A DNA stretch of 64,000 bases from Archangium lipolyticum (GTDB lineage Bacteria; Myxococcota; Myxococcia; Myxococcales; Myxococcaceae). The stretch is taken from contig NZ_JANKBZ010000002.1 of NCBI RefSeq assembly GCF_024623785.1, positions 744,001-808,000 on the forward strand, read 5' to 3'. The position numbers were made by a program, and so were the translations under genes. This document shows, piece after piece, positions 1 to 8,241 of the stretch. Under the pieces are notes generated by a model. The model did not search any database and was not told the DNA's origin. It worked only from the letters and a program-made list of their open reading frames with translations. The stretch's first letter is position 1. The number at the start of each line of letters is the position of its first letter.

Positions 1-761
1 TTGCCGTCGTAGGTGAACAGCGGCGCGAAGGTCGGGTTCTCGGCCACCCGGCCACCCAGCCAGATGGACAGCATCAGCAGCACGAAGCCGATGACGGACA
101 CCTCGAGCACGCGGCCCGGACGCAGGTAGCGCAGGTACAGCCCCATCAGCAGGGCGATGGGAATGGTCATGGCCACGGTGAAGGTGCCCCAGGGACTCTC
201 GGCCAGCGCCTTGACCACCACCAGGGCCAGCACCGCGAGGATGATCATCATGATCATCAGCACGCCGATCATCGCCACCACGCCGGCGGCGGGGCCCAGC
301 TCCATGCGCACCATGTCGCCCAGGGACTTGCCGTCGCGGCGGATGGAGAGGAACAGGATCATGAAGTCCTGCACCGCGCCGGCCAGCACCACGCCGAAGA
401 GGATCCACAAGGTGCCGGGCAGGTAGCCCATCTGCGCGGCGAGCACCGGGCCCACCAGCGGACCGGCGCCCGCGATGGCGGCGAAGTGGTGGCCGAACAG
501 CACCCACTTGTCGGTGGGCACGTAATCGAGGCCGTCATTGCGGCGCTGCGCCGGGGTGGCCCGGGAGGGGTCCAACCTCAGGGCCCTGTCCGCGACGAAC
601 CGGCCATAGAAGCGGTAGCCGAGCAGGTAGATGCTGACGGACGCGACCACCAGCCAGGTGGCGTTGATTGTCTCGCCCCGGTGCAGCGCCACCGTCCCCA
701 GACAGAACGCGCCGAGAATGGCGAGCAGTGCCCACCCCAGTTTGCTTGCGATACGATTCAT
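1..761 (-). CDS. cstA: Carbon starvation protein CstA (partial, 3' end outside window)
   Basis: This is the N-terminal 253 residues of carbon starvation protein A, an inner-membrane transporter family (CstA/BtsT) that takes up peptides or pyruvate and is usually induced when carbon runs out. The protein starts MNRIASKLGWALL and shows alternating hydrophobic helices. The segment YRFYGRF lies near residue 49, and the family hallmark HHFAAIAGAGPLVGPVLAAQ lies at about residues 91-110, followed by QDFMILFLSIRRDGKSLG near 145. The ATG at 761 has an AAGGGA ribosome site five bases upstream. The reading frame is still open at base 1, so the C-terminal half and any downstream partner lie off the window. 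Codon usage matches the neighbours. The family is certain; the transported substrate cannot be told from this part. Confidence 0.93.
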   Translation of the reverse strand, partial: MNRIASKLGWALLAILGAFCLGTVALHRGETINATWLVVASVSIYLLGYRFYGRFVADRALRLDPSRATPAQRRNDGLDYVPTDKWVLFGHHFAAIAGAGPLVGPVLAAQMGYLPGTLWILFGVVLAGAVQDFMILFLSIRRDGKSLGDMVRMELGPAAGVVAMIGVLMIMMIILAVLALVVVKALAESPWGTFTVAMTIPIALLMGLYLRYLRPGRVLEVSVIGFVLLMLSIWLGGRVAENPTFAPLFTYDG

Positions 762-861
762 GGTGTTCCCTTCGCTCGGTGCATCTCCCGGAACGTTCCC
801 CATGGACCGGGCCGGGTCAATGCTCCAGATCGCGCTCCGGGCACCAGTCAGCAGCGTGGGT

Positions 862-2061
862 TCAGCCGAAGGTGACCGGGAGGTGCTCCAGGCCCCGGAT
901 GAAGGCCGTCTTGCGCCACTCCAGGCGCTCGGGTTCCACCGCCAGCCTCACCCCCGGTGCCCGGTTCAACAGCAGCTCGAAGGCCACCGCCGCTTCCATC
1001 CGAGCCAGCGGCGCCCCCAGGCAGAAGTGGATGCCAGAGCCGAACGCCACGTGTCTGTTGGGCGTGCGCCCCACATCGAAGCGATCCGGCTCGGCGAACA
1101 CCTCCGGGTCATGGTTGGCCGCCATCAACCCCGCGACCACCATCTCGTTCGCGGGGATGATCTGGCCGCACACCTCGATGGGGTCCACCGTGAAGCGCGC
1201 CGTGCTCGTCTCCACCGGGCTGCAATAGCGCAGCATCTCCTCCACCGCCGGGCCCATCAGCTTCCGGTCTCCCCGCAGCCGCTCGTGCTGCTCGGGGTGC
1301 GCGAGCAGCGCCAGCAGCCCACTGCCCAGCAGGTTCACGGTCGTCTCGTGGCCGGCCACCAGCAGCAGGAAGACCATGCTGGTGAGCTCGGTGGGACTGA
1401 GCCGCTCTCCCTGCTCCTCGGCCGCCATCAGCGCGCTGAGCAGATCCTCCCCCGGCTCGGTCTGCCGCCGCTGGATGAGCGTGGAGAGGTACTGCACGAA
1501 GCTCCGGCCCGCGGCCATGGAGTGCTCGGGGCTGCTGTCCGGAGCGAACAGGGCCTGTGTCCACTCGCGGAACTGATCGCGATCCTCGGTGGGTATTCCC
1601 AGCATCTCGGCGATGACGATGACGGGGAAGGGGAAGGCGAAGGCGTCGATGAAGTCCACGCTCCCACGGGCCAGCGCCGCCTCCAGCAGCTCGGTGGCGA
1701 GGGTGAGGATGCGCGGGCGCAGCGCTTCGACCCGCTTGGGGGTGAAGGCCTGGGAGACCAGCGCGCGCAGCCGGGTGTGGTCCGGCGGATCCGAGGCCAG
1801 CATGTGCTCGAGCAGCCCCTGCTGGGCGGATCGGAAGACGGTCGACCGCGCTTGCGCGCTCAACTTGCGCGGGTCCTTGGTCAGCCGCTCGTCGCGCAAC
1901 ACCTCCACCGTGTCGTCGTAGCGGGTCACCACCCAGAAAGGCATCTGCCGGAGGGGCTCCACCAACCGGACGATGGGCGACTGCTCGCGCATGCGCGCAT
2001 AGAGGGGCCGCGGGTTGGCGCGGTGGGCGGGGGACCACAGGTCAAGGCTTCTTCCGGGCAT
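862..2061 (-). CDS. Cytochrome P450 (bacterial class I)
   Basis: This is a soluble heme-thiolate monooxygenase of about 399 residues, the usual size for bacterial CYP107-like enzymes that take electrons from a ferredoxin. The I-helix oxygen motif AGHETT is near residue 237, the K-helix ExxR lies within EEMLRY, and the heme loop FGSGIHFCLG carries the cysteine ligand near residue 347. The frame can be extended to an ATG at 2112, one base after the glpD stop. The ATG at 2061 has a GGAG site about nine bases upstream and gives the normal P450 N-terminus (LWSPAHRANPRPLYARMRE), so I prefer it. The gene is the last of a tight leftward operon behind an AGPS-like flavoenzyme and glpD, which hints at a lipid or glycerol-ether substrate. 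That substrate is inference only. No ferredoxin gene is adjacent. Confidence 0.9.
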   Translation of the reverse strand: MPGRSLDLWSPAHRANPRPLYARMREQSPIVRLVEPLRQMPFWVVTRYDDTVEVLRDERLTKDPRKLSAQARSTVFRSAQQGLLEHMLASDPPDHTRLRALVSQAFTPKRVEALRPRILTLATELLEAALARGSVDFIDAFAFPFPVIVIAEMLGIPTEDRDQFREWTQALFAPDSSPEHSMAAGRSFVQYLSTLIQRRQTEPGEDLLSALMAAEEQGERLSPTELTSMVFLLLVAGHETTVNLLGSGLLALLAHPEQHERLRGDRKLMGPAVEEMLRYCSPVETSTARFTVDPIEVCGQIIPANEMVVAGLMAANHDPEVFAEPDRFDVGRTPNRHVAFGSGIHFCLGAPLARMEAAVAFELLLNRAPGVRLAVEPERLEWRKTAFIRGLEHLPVTFG

Positions 2062-2113
2062 GGGGGTTCTCCGAGAAGAGGAGGATGCGGGAAGCTCGCG
2101 GGGGGGATTCATT

Positions 2114-3727
2114 CTAGCGATGCGCGGCGAGGGCCTGGGACTCCCGTGGAGCTCTTTGTTGTCCGGGCAGCGCGTAGTGGGTGCGCCAGAGCGTCAGATA
2201 GGCCCGGGCCTCGGACTCCCAGTGCGCATCGTCCCAGCCCAGCTCCCGCTGGCAGAGCTCGCGGAGGACGGGCAGGTGTTCCTCACCACCGTTGGGCAGC
2301 AGCAGACCCAGCCGCACGCGCCGCAGCAGCAGGTCCTCCAGGTGGACGACGTCCTCGCTCCGGGCCGCCCAGCGCAGCTCCGCCCAGAGCGTGGAGGTGC
2401 CGGGGATGGCGTCGAGCTCACCGGGACGCGCGGCCTCCACCAGGGCGGGCACGTCCGCGCCGTAGCGCCCCCGCAGGCGCATGCGGACCGGCGCCGCCAG
2501 GGGCACTCCGTCCAGCGAAGGAGGCGTATCGAGGAAGGGCCCCTCTGTCTTCAACGCGGCCAGCCCGGGCAGCCGGTGCCGCAGGGCGCGCAGGGCATCG
2601 TGCGCGATGGCGCGGCAGGTGGTCAGCTTGCCGCCCGTGACGGTAACCAGTCCCTCCTCCTCGAGCACGAGGTGCTCGCGCGACTCCTTGGACGGGTCGT
2701 TCTCGCCGGAGGAGATGACGGGCCGCACGCCCGCGTAGCAGGACACCACGTCGTCGAGCGTGAGCCGCGGCGAGGGAAACCGCGCCTCTACCGCCTCCAT
2801 CAGATAGGCCACCTCCTCGGGAGAGATGGAGGGCTCCTCGTCCAGCGAGGGGCGGTGGTCCAGGTCCGTCGTCCCCACGAGCGTGGAGTCCTCCCAGGGC
2901 ACGGCGCACACGAAGCGCCCATCGCGCGGGTGGCGGAAGCTGATGCCGTGCGTGAGCGGGAAGCGCCTGGAGGAGAAGACGAGGTGACTGCCGCGCAGCG
3001 GGCGCAGTCTGGGCGCGGCGGACAGGTGCGCGCGCACCTGATCGGCCCACACGCCCGTGGCGTTGACGACGGCCCGGGCCCGGACGGTGGCGGAGCGCCG
3101 CCCCACGGTGTCCGACAGCTCGACGCCCGTGACGCGGCCCTTCTCGCGGAGCAGGCCGGTGACACGCACGTAGTTGAGTGCCGAGCCTCCCGCGGCCATG
3201 GCCTCGCGGAGGATGCGCAACACCAGCCGCGCGTCGTCGACCCAGGCCTCGTCGTAGGGCACGCCGAGCAGCCCCTCTTCCTGCACGAGCGAGGGAACCA
3301 GCTCGCGGAGCCGATGGGAGGAGTGATTGCCGCGAGGCCACCTGCCGGTGAGGAGCTCGTACACGAAGATGCCGGCGCGGCCCTGCCAGTGCTTGCCACC
3401 TTCCCTCGGGTGGCTGGCGAGCAGGAAGTCCAGGGGCACCACCAGGCCGTTGCCCTCGGCGAGCAGCCGTTTCCGCTCACGGATGGACTGGCGGACCATG
3501 GGCACGTCGCCGTTGGCGAGGTAGCGCAGTCCTCCATGGACCAGCTTGGTGGAGCGGCTCGAGGTGCCCCAGGCGAAGTCCCGCTGCTCGACGAGCAGGG
3601 CCTTCAGGCCCGCGCGGGTGGCCTCGCGCAGGACGGAGGCGCCGGTGATTCCGCCTCCGATGATGATCAAATCCCAGGGCCGTGCGAGGGCTCCCCAGAG
3701 CGCCTCTCGTGCGGTGGATGCGGACAT
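2114..3727 (-). CDS. glpD: Glycerol-3-phosphate dehydrogenase (FAD-dependent)
   Basis: The 537-residue flavoprotein oxidises sn-glycerol-3-phosphate to dihydroxyacetone phosphate and passes electrons to the quinone pool at the inner membrane. The FAD dinucleotide loop IIGGGITGASVLREA starts near residue 21, followed by GTSSRSTKLVHGGLRYL, a GlpD signature. VVNATGVWAD and VTGGKLTTCRAIA are further FAD-contact motifs, and an extended C-terminal domain is present, so the protein is full length. It is the middle gene of a leftward operon: the AGPS-like gene ends 27 bases upstream and the P450 frame begins immediately downstream. Beside an AGPS homologue it could supply DHAP for ether-lipid synthesis or act on alkyl-glycerophosphates. 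No glycerol kinase or GlpF lies nearby, so this is not a classic glycerol-uptake operon. Confidence 0.95.
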   Translation of the reverse strand: MSASTAREALWGALARPWDLIIIGGGITGASVLREATRAGLKALLVEQRDFAWGTSSRSTKLVHGGLRYLANGDVPMVRQSIRERKRLLAEGNGLVVPLDFLLASHPREGGKHWQGRAGIFVYELLTGRWPRGNHSSHRLRELVPSLVQEEGLLGVPYDEAWVDDARLVLRILREAMAAGGSALNYVRVTGLLREKGRVTGVELSDTVGRRSATVRARAVVNATGVWADQVRAHLSAAPRLRPLRGSHLVFSSRRFPLTHGISFRHPRDGRFVCAVPWEDSTLVGTTDLDHRPSLDEEPSISPEEVAYLMEAVEARFPSPRLTLDDVVSCYAGVRPVISSGENDPSKESREHLVLEEEGLVTVTGGKLTTCRAIAHDALRALRHRLPGLAALKTEGPFLDTPPSLDGVPLAAPVRMRLRGRYGADVPALVEAARPGELDAIPGTSTLWAELRWAARSEDVVHLEDLLLRRVRLGLLLPNGGEEHLPVLRELCQRELGWDDAHWESEARAYLTLWRTHYALPGQQRAPRESQALAAHR

Positions 3728-3754
3728 GGTGTGACGACTCCCCCCAACGGCGTG

Positions 3755-5341
3755 TCAGACGAGCTTGCCCGGGTTGAGCAGGCCCGCTGGATCGAAGGTT
3801 CCCAGCAGCTGGCGGATGGCGGCGACGCCGAGCGGCCCCTTCTCCGCCTCCAGATAGGGCCGGTGGTCCGTGCCCACGCCGTGCTGGTGGCTGATGGTTC
3901 CACCGTGGGCGACCATGGCGCGGCTGGCGGCCGTCTTGAGCGCGAGCCAGCGGGCGTGGGTCTCCCCGGCTTCGGAGCCCAGGCGGAAGATGAACGTCGT
4001 GTAGAGGTTGGAGCCGCTGGGGTACACGTGGGACAAGTGGGTGAAGGCGAGTACCTCCTCGCCCCGGTCCGCGAGTGCCCCGCGGAGTGCGCCCTCGACG
4101 GCGGCGAGCAGCCGGGGCACGTTGCTCCAGGAGGTGGCCGTCTCCACGGTGTCCACTCCCCAGCCGCGCTCCCAGGCGGCGTTGCGCAGGTAGGGCGAGC
4201 GGAAGCGGCCCTTCTTCCACTTCTCCCCGAGCACGGGCACGCGCACACCGCCGTGCCCGCCGGCCAGGTCCAACGCCATCCTCCGGCCGTGCTCCACGGT
4301 GCGAGCGCTCCCGGAGAGCCCGAGCACCAGCATGCAGCGGTCCGGGCCCACGCTCCGCAGCGCGAGCACTCCGGACAGCAGCCCCACCATGCGCGGGTGA
4401 CCGGCCAGGGCGAGGTTGATGGCCGTCTCCTCGGCGGTGCTCAGGCGCAGCATGGACAGCGGCGCGCCACTCTGCGCCAGCTCCCTCACGGCGGTCCGTG
4501 CCCGCTCCCAGTCGGGGAAGAAGAGGGCGAGGAACTCCTCCCGCTCGGGCAACGGCGAGATGCGCACCGTGGCCTCGGTGAGGATGCCCATGCGCCCCTC
4601 CGAGCCGAGGATGAATTCGCGCACGTCCGGCCCGGTGGCGCTGGCGGGGAAGGTGGGCAGCTCCACGGTTCCAGCGGGGGCCTCGAGCCGCCCTCCGGCG
4701 AACAGGTTCTCGATGCGCCCGTAACCGAGGGACTGCTGCCCGCGCGAGCGGGTGACGATCCATCCGCCGAGCGTGGACTGCTCGAAGGACTGCGGGAAGT
4801 GCCCGAGCGTGTAGCCCCGGGTGCGCAGCTGCTCCTCGAGCCGGGGGCCGCTCACGCCCGCGCCGAAGGTGGCCAGCCGGTCCTCCTCGGAGAGCGCGTG
4901 GAGCTGCTGGAGACGCTCCAGGGACACGGTGAGGATGGGGGCATCACCGGGCTCGACGTTGACGTGGCCGACGACGCTGGTGCCTCCGCCATAGGGGATG
5001 ATGCGAGCGCCCGTCTCCTGCGCGTAGGCGAAGAGCGCGCGCACCTCCTCCGCCTGGCGGGGGACGGCCACGCCATCCGGGAAGGCTGGCACGTGCCCGG
5101 AGCGCATGACGATGAGGTCGGGGAAGCTCTGCCCGCGCGCATGGCGCACGCGGACCTCGGGCCCGGTGGAGACGAGCGGATGCGGCGGCAGGCGCGAGGG
5201 TGGCACGGAGGCCATCACCTCGGACAGCGTGGCATCCCGTGGGGCGGTGCCCTGGCCGACCCGTTCCGTGAGGACGGCGGCGGTGGTGTCCGGCAGCGGG
5301 TAGCTGACGGCGGCGTGTCCCCAACCATTCCAGCGCCTCAC
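3755..5341 (-). CDS. FAD-binding oxidase, alkylglycerone-phosphate-synthase-like
   Basis: This 528-residue protein belongs to the vanillyl-alcohol-oxidase/PCMH flavoprotein family and resembles alkyl-DHAP synthase, which swaps the acyl chain of acyl-DHAP for a fatty alcohol, the ether-forming step of ether-lipid synthesis. The N-terminus RRWNGWG matches the KWNGWG of eukaryotic AGPS. The FAD loop YGGGTSVVG is near residue 117. Near residues 445-490 are SHVYPSGSNLY and SHQHGVG, which align with the catalytic Tyr and His regions of AGPS. The frame is open far upstream, but the GTG at 5341 has a perfect AGGAGG five bases away and gives the family N-terminus, so it is the start. It leads the operon with glpD and a P450. 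Related bacterial proteins are often just annotated FAD-binding oxidase, so the exact reaction is not proven. Confidence 0.87.
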   Translation of the reverse strand: MRRWNGWGHAAVSYPLPDTTAAVLTERVGQGTAPRDATLSEVMASVPPSRLPPHPLVSTGPEVRVRHARGQSFPDLIVMRSGHVPAFPDGVAVPRQAEEVRALFAYAQETGARIIPYGGGTSVVGHVNVEPGDAPILTVSLERLQQLHALSEEDRLATFGAGVSGPRLEEQLRTRGYTLGHFPQSFEQSTLGGWIVTRSRGQQSLGYGRIENLFAGGRLEAPAGTVELPTFPASATGPDVREFILGSEGRMGILTEATVRISPLPEREEFLALFFPDWERARTAVRELAQSGAPLSMLRLSTAEETAINLALAGHPRMVGLLSGVLALRSVGPDRCMLVLGLSGSARTVEHGRRMALDLAGGHGGVRVPVLGEKWKKGRFRSPYLRNAAWERGWGVDTVETATSWSNVPRLLAAVEGALRGALADRGEEVLAFTHLSHVYPSGSNLYTTFIFRLGSEAGETHARWLALKTAASRAMVAHGGTISHQHGVGTDHRPYLEAEKGPLGVAAIRQLLGTFDPAGLLNPGKLV

Positions 5342-5510
5342 GGCTTCCTCCTGACGGGGGCGTTCGGCCCAGATGCTCCCGGGTTCGCTGGCCGTGCAGG
5401 CCCGCGCGAGCACAGTGTGCGGGGCGCCTCCGGGACTGGCAAGAGAGGCCCCCGGCCGTGGAGCGGGACTGGTATAGGGGCGCCGTCCGCAAGACCCCAA
5501 GGAGTCGCCC

Positions 5511-6512
5511 ATGTCCGTGACCGTCCCATCCCTTCGCGCGGTAGATCGTCTCGAGGTGTTCGTCGTCGTCGACAACGTGCTCGATCTGCTCTCCACGGTT
5601 CCATCCACGGTGACGCCGGAGGGGCCCAACCTCGTGCAAGCCGGGATGAAGGAGCTCACCGGCTCGTGCCTCTGCTGCGCGGCGTGGGGCCTTTCACTGG
5701 TGGTGACGGCCCATGTCGGGAGTACCCGGCACACCGTGCTGTTCGACGCGGGGCCGGAGGCCTATGCCTTCGAGCGAAATGCCCAGCGGCTCGGCGTGGA
5801 CCTGGGCTCCATCGAGAGTGTCGTCCTGTCGCATGGGCACTTCGACCATGCGGGCGGGCTGCCCCAGGCCCTGCGGATGATCAAGGCGACCAACGGTGGC
5901 CGGGACGTCCCCATGCACGTCAACCCGGGCATGTTCGACAAGCGTGCCTTCATGCTCGCAGATGGCCGCGTCCTGCCGCTGGGAGATGTGCCCTCGGTGG
6001 AGGAGCTGACCGCCGCCGGTGGCGCGGTGGTGAACGCGTCCGAGGCCCGCACGCTCCTCGAGGACATGTTCTTCGTCAGCGGGGAGATCGCCCGGGTGAC
6101 GCCCTACGAAAAGGGGCTGCCACAGCAGTTCCACCGCGCGGACGACGGGAGCTGGGTCCCCGACCCGCTGGTGATGGACGAGCGCTACCTGGCCGTGCAC
6201 GTGCGGGACCGGGGACTGGTGGTCTTCAGCGCGTGCTCGCACGCGGGCATCGTGAACGTATTGAAGGATGCGGCGGGGCGCTTCCCCTCGGTGCCGCTCC
6301 ACGCGGCCATGGGGGGACTGCACCTCTCCGGGCCGTTCAACGAGCAATGGATCGACGACACGGTGCGGGACATCCAGGCGCTCGGCTTGAAGCGGCTCGT
6401 CCCGGGGCACTGCACGGGATGGAGGGCGACCCAGGCCCTCGTCCGCGCGCTCGGGGACGTGGTGGTGCCCGGCGCGGTGGGGCAGCTCCACCGGTTCGGC
6501 CAGGAAGGGTAG
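5511..6512 (+). CDS. Metallo-beta-lactamase-fold hydrolase (COG1237 type)
   Basis: This 333-residue cytoplasmic protein belongs to the metallo-beta-lactamase superfamily. The metal-binding motif SHGHFDHAGG is near residue 107. FSACSHAGIVN near 240 and VPGHCTGW near 303 supply the later histidines of the COG1237 group, named after the archaeal dihydropterin ribofuranosyl-aminobenzene phosphate synthase. Most bacterial members of this group have no assigned substrate, and I do not assign one. The ATG has an AAGGAG site upstream. The gene diverges from the AGPS-like gene across 169 bases and is followed by a convergent peptidase gene. No folate or methanopterin gene is nearby. Confidence 0.85.
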   Translation: MSVTVPSLRAVDRLEVFVVVDNVLDLLSTVPSTVTPEGPNLVQAGMKELTGSCLCCAAWGLSLVVTAHVGSTRHTVLFDAGPEAYAFERNAQRLGVDLGSIESVVLSHGHFDHAGGLPQALRMIKATNGGRDVPMHVNPGMFDKRAFMLADGRVLPLGDVPSVEELTAAGGAVVNASEARTLLEDMFFVSGEIARVTPYEKGLPQQFHRADDGSWVPDPLVMDERYLAVHVRDRGLVVFSACSHAGIVNVLKDAAGRFPSVPLHAAMGGLHLSGPFNEQWIDDTVRDIQALGLKRLVPGHCTGWRATQALVRALGDVVVPGAVGQLHRFGQEG

Positions 6513-6531
6513 GGCGCCCGAGCCTGGTGAA

Positions 6532-7410
6532 TCATGAGGTGCTCCCGCTCCCACGCGCGGCCAGGTCGATGAAGCCGCGAATCCAGATGAGGTTGATGGC
6601 GTGGCAGGCTTCTAGCGGAGTCCGGGTGGTGGTCTCCAGTGTCGCGGTGTAGGGCACCCCGCTGCGCAGGAAGTAGTCCGTGACACTGCCATCGTTGTAC
6701 TCGATGAGGCCATCCGCGTCGGTGCGGTTGACCTCGTCCACCTTCTCATCGCGGATGACCTGGGCGTGCTCCGAGGCGGCCCTCATGATGGGCCGGTAGA
6801 GGTTCTTGTCCCCGAAGGTATAGGCGTAGGTGGCGGCGCCCGGCAGGTAGTTGTCCTGGTGGATGTCGAGCGCGGCCACGGGAGCGGGGTGGCGCACGAT
6901 GTCCGCGCGTACGGCGCGCGTCTCCTTGGGGCCGCCGTCGTAGAGGGCCCAGCGAAGGAAGGGCTCGCCGCGGTTGAGCTCGCCCTTCCACACGCCGGGC
7001 GCCGTCTCGTAGCGCATGAAGTCGTTGTTGGGTTTCTCCCCGCTGCGGTTGTAACGGGTGCCGTCCTCGAAGCCCGAGGGGTTGATGCACGGGTACACGC
7101 GCAGGCCCACCTGGCGTTCGCGGGCGTAGGCGGCGATGTCCGCGAAGTAACGGCACAGCGTGAGCGGGCCGGCGGGCTCCTCGCCATGGAAGCCCGAGGT
7201 GATCACCAACCAACGTTCGCCGGGCACGGTGAGCCGGAAGAGGGGATACTCGACACCCCCCTCGAGCACACGGGCGTACTCGTTCACCTCTGCGATATCG
7301 ACGTAGCCGCGGATGCGGCGGGCGTACTCTTCGTAGTTCTGTGGCACTCCCCCAGGGTACTCACTGGGGGAGGGGCCGGGGACGGGACTGGACCCCGGTC
7401 CAACCCCCAT
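6532..7410 (-). CDS. M14-family zinc carboxypeptidase-like protein
   Basis: A protein of about 292 residues with the M14 metallocarboxypeptidase arrangement. The zinc motif HGEE is near residue 75, a third ligand His lies in DIHQD near 180, and a candidate catalytic Glu lies in TLETTT near 258. CINPSGFEDGTRYNRSG between them is the substrate-pocket stretch typical of the succinylglutamate-desuccinylase/AspA and M14-like branches. There is no signal peptide, so it probably acts in the cytosol on a peptide or acyl-amino acid. The frame extends to a TTG at 7428, but the ATG at 7410 has a GGAAG site and is preferred. It lies 25 bases downstream of the LTXXQ gene on the same strand and may share its transcript. 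Confidence 0.84.
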   Translation of the reverse strand: MGVGPGSSPVPGPSPSEYPGGVPQNYEEYARRIRGYVDIAEVNEYARVLEGGVEYPLFRLTVPGERWLVITSGFHGEEPAGPLTLCRYFADIAAYARERQVGLRVYPCINPSGFEDGTRYNRSGEKPNNDFMRYETAPGVWKGELNRGEPFLRWALYDGGPKETRAVRADIVRHPAPVAALDIHQDNYLPGAATYAYTFGDKNLYRPIMRAASEHAQVIRDEKVDEVNRTDADGLIEYNDGSVTDYFLRSGVPYTATLETTTRTPLEACHAINLIWIRGFIDLAARGSGSTS

Positions 7411-7435
7411 GTGTGCTTCCGCATGCAATCGAGTG

Positions 7436-7885
7436 CTAGTGGGCGTTCATGTGCTCACGGACTCCGGCCGTCACCTGCTGGCGCTGCTCCGGGGTGAGGA
7501 TGCGGTGGGCCTCCAGGGCGGCATCGGCCACCTTGTGGGCGAAGGCCCGGAAGGCGTCCACGCGCTCATCCACCAGGGAGTGCACGGCCCTGGCATCCGG
7601 GTTGGGCGACTCCCACTGCTCCAGCATCCGGCCCCGCGAGTCCTTCTGCTCCTCGAAGAGGCGCTTGCCGTCCTCGAAGAGCGAGTCCTTCAGCCCGTGG
7701 AGCGCCTGCTTCTGGGCGTCCGTCGCCTTCAGGTCCTCCAGCCGGTCATCCATCTTCCAGGTGATCATCTGCTTCACGCGCTCGGGGTCGCGCGGGCCGC
7801 CGAAGTGGCCCCCGCGGAAGCCCGTGAGGATGACGAAGGCGAGGACGGCGGAACCGGCGATGAGCAGCTTGTTCTTCGTGGTCAT
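7436..7885 (-). CDS. Spy/CpxP-like LTXXQ periplasmic protein
   Basis: This 149-residue exported protein is helical and charged, like Spy and CpxP, periplasmic chaperone or stress-sensor partners. A signal peptide or anchor covers residues 1-22 (MTTKNKLLIAGSAVLAFVI). Two LTXXQ-type motifs are visible: a degenerate one (ATDAQKQAL) near residue 60 and a canonical one (LTPEQRQQV) near 133, spaced as in the family. The signal peptide ends in a Gly-Phe-Arg stretch with no clear cleavage site, so it may stay membrane-anchored. The ATG has a GGGAG site upstream. The M14 gene follows on the same strand. Members of this family often accompany metal or envelope-stress systems, but none is adjacent here. 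Confidence 0.82.
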   Translation of the reverse strand: MTTKNKLLIAGSAVLAFVILTGFRGGHFGGPRDPERVKQMITWKMDDRLEDLKATDAQKQALHGLKDSLFEDGKRLFEEQKDSRGRMLEQWESPNPDARAVHSLVDERVDAFRAFAHKVADAALEAHRILTPEQRQQVTAGVREHMNAH

Positions 7886-8241
7886 GACGTATGCTCCCGG
7901 GGGCCTTCCGGGCCCCTCGTTCTTTCGTGGACGCCGTCAATCGGCGACGGTGAGAGGATGCGAGGGGCCCATTTCGAGGGCTTTCGGGTGGTGTAAAGAA
8001 GTGTGAAGGCCGCCCGCCTCCCTGGCCGCCCCACGGGGAGGCTTCCGAGGGGAAGCCCAGGTGTCAGGCCGTGTGCCCCACACCCGACCCGGTGGCTCCT
8101 TCACGCCCCGTGCGGGGCATGGCACAAGGCGCCGAGGCCGATTTTCTGGCCCTGGACGCATCGCCTGGCAGAGAACTGGCGCTCTCCGCGACCCTGAACA
8201 AATGTGGTGCTGTACGACCTCTTCCTGACTACCTTCCAGCC
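7886..8241. other. Divergent intergenic region between the Spy-like gene and dnaE
   Basis: No gene is visible in these 356 bases. They hold two compact inverted repeats: GGCTTCC-GAGG-GGAAGCC at 8040-8057, and GCCCC-GTGC-GGGGC at 8105-8118. Either could be a terminator-like or protein-binding element. I see no convincing -35/-10 pair for dnaE. The dnaE start at 8242 has no clear ribosome site in the bases just before it. Confidence 0.5.
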
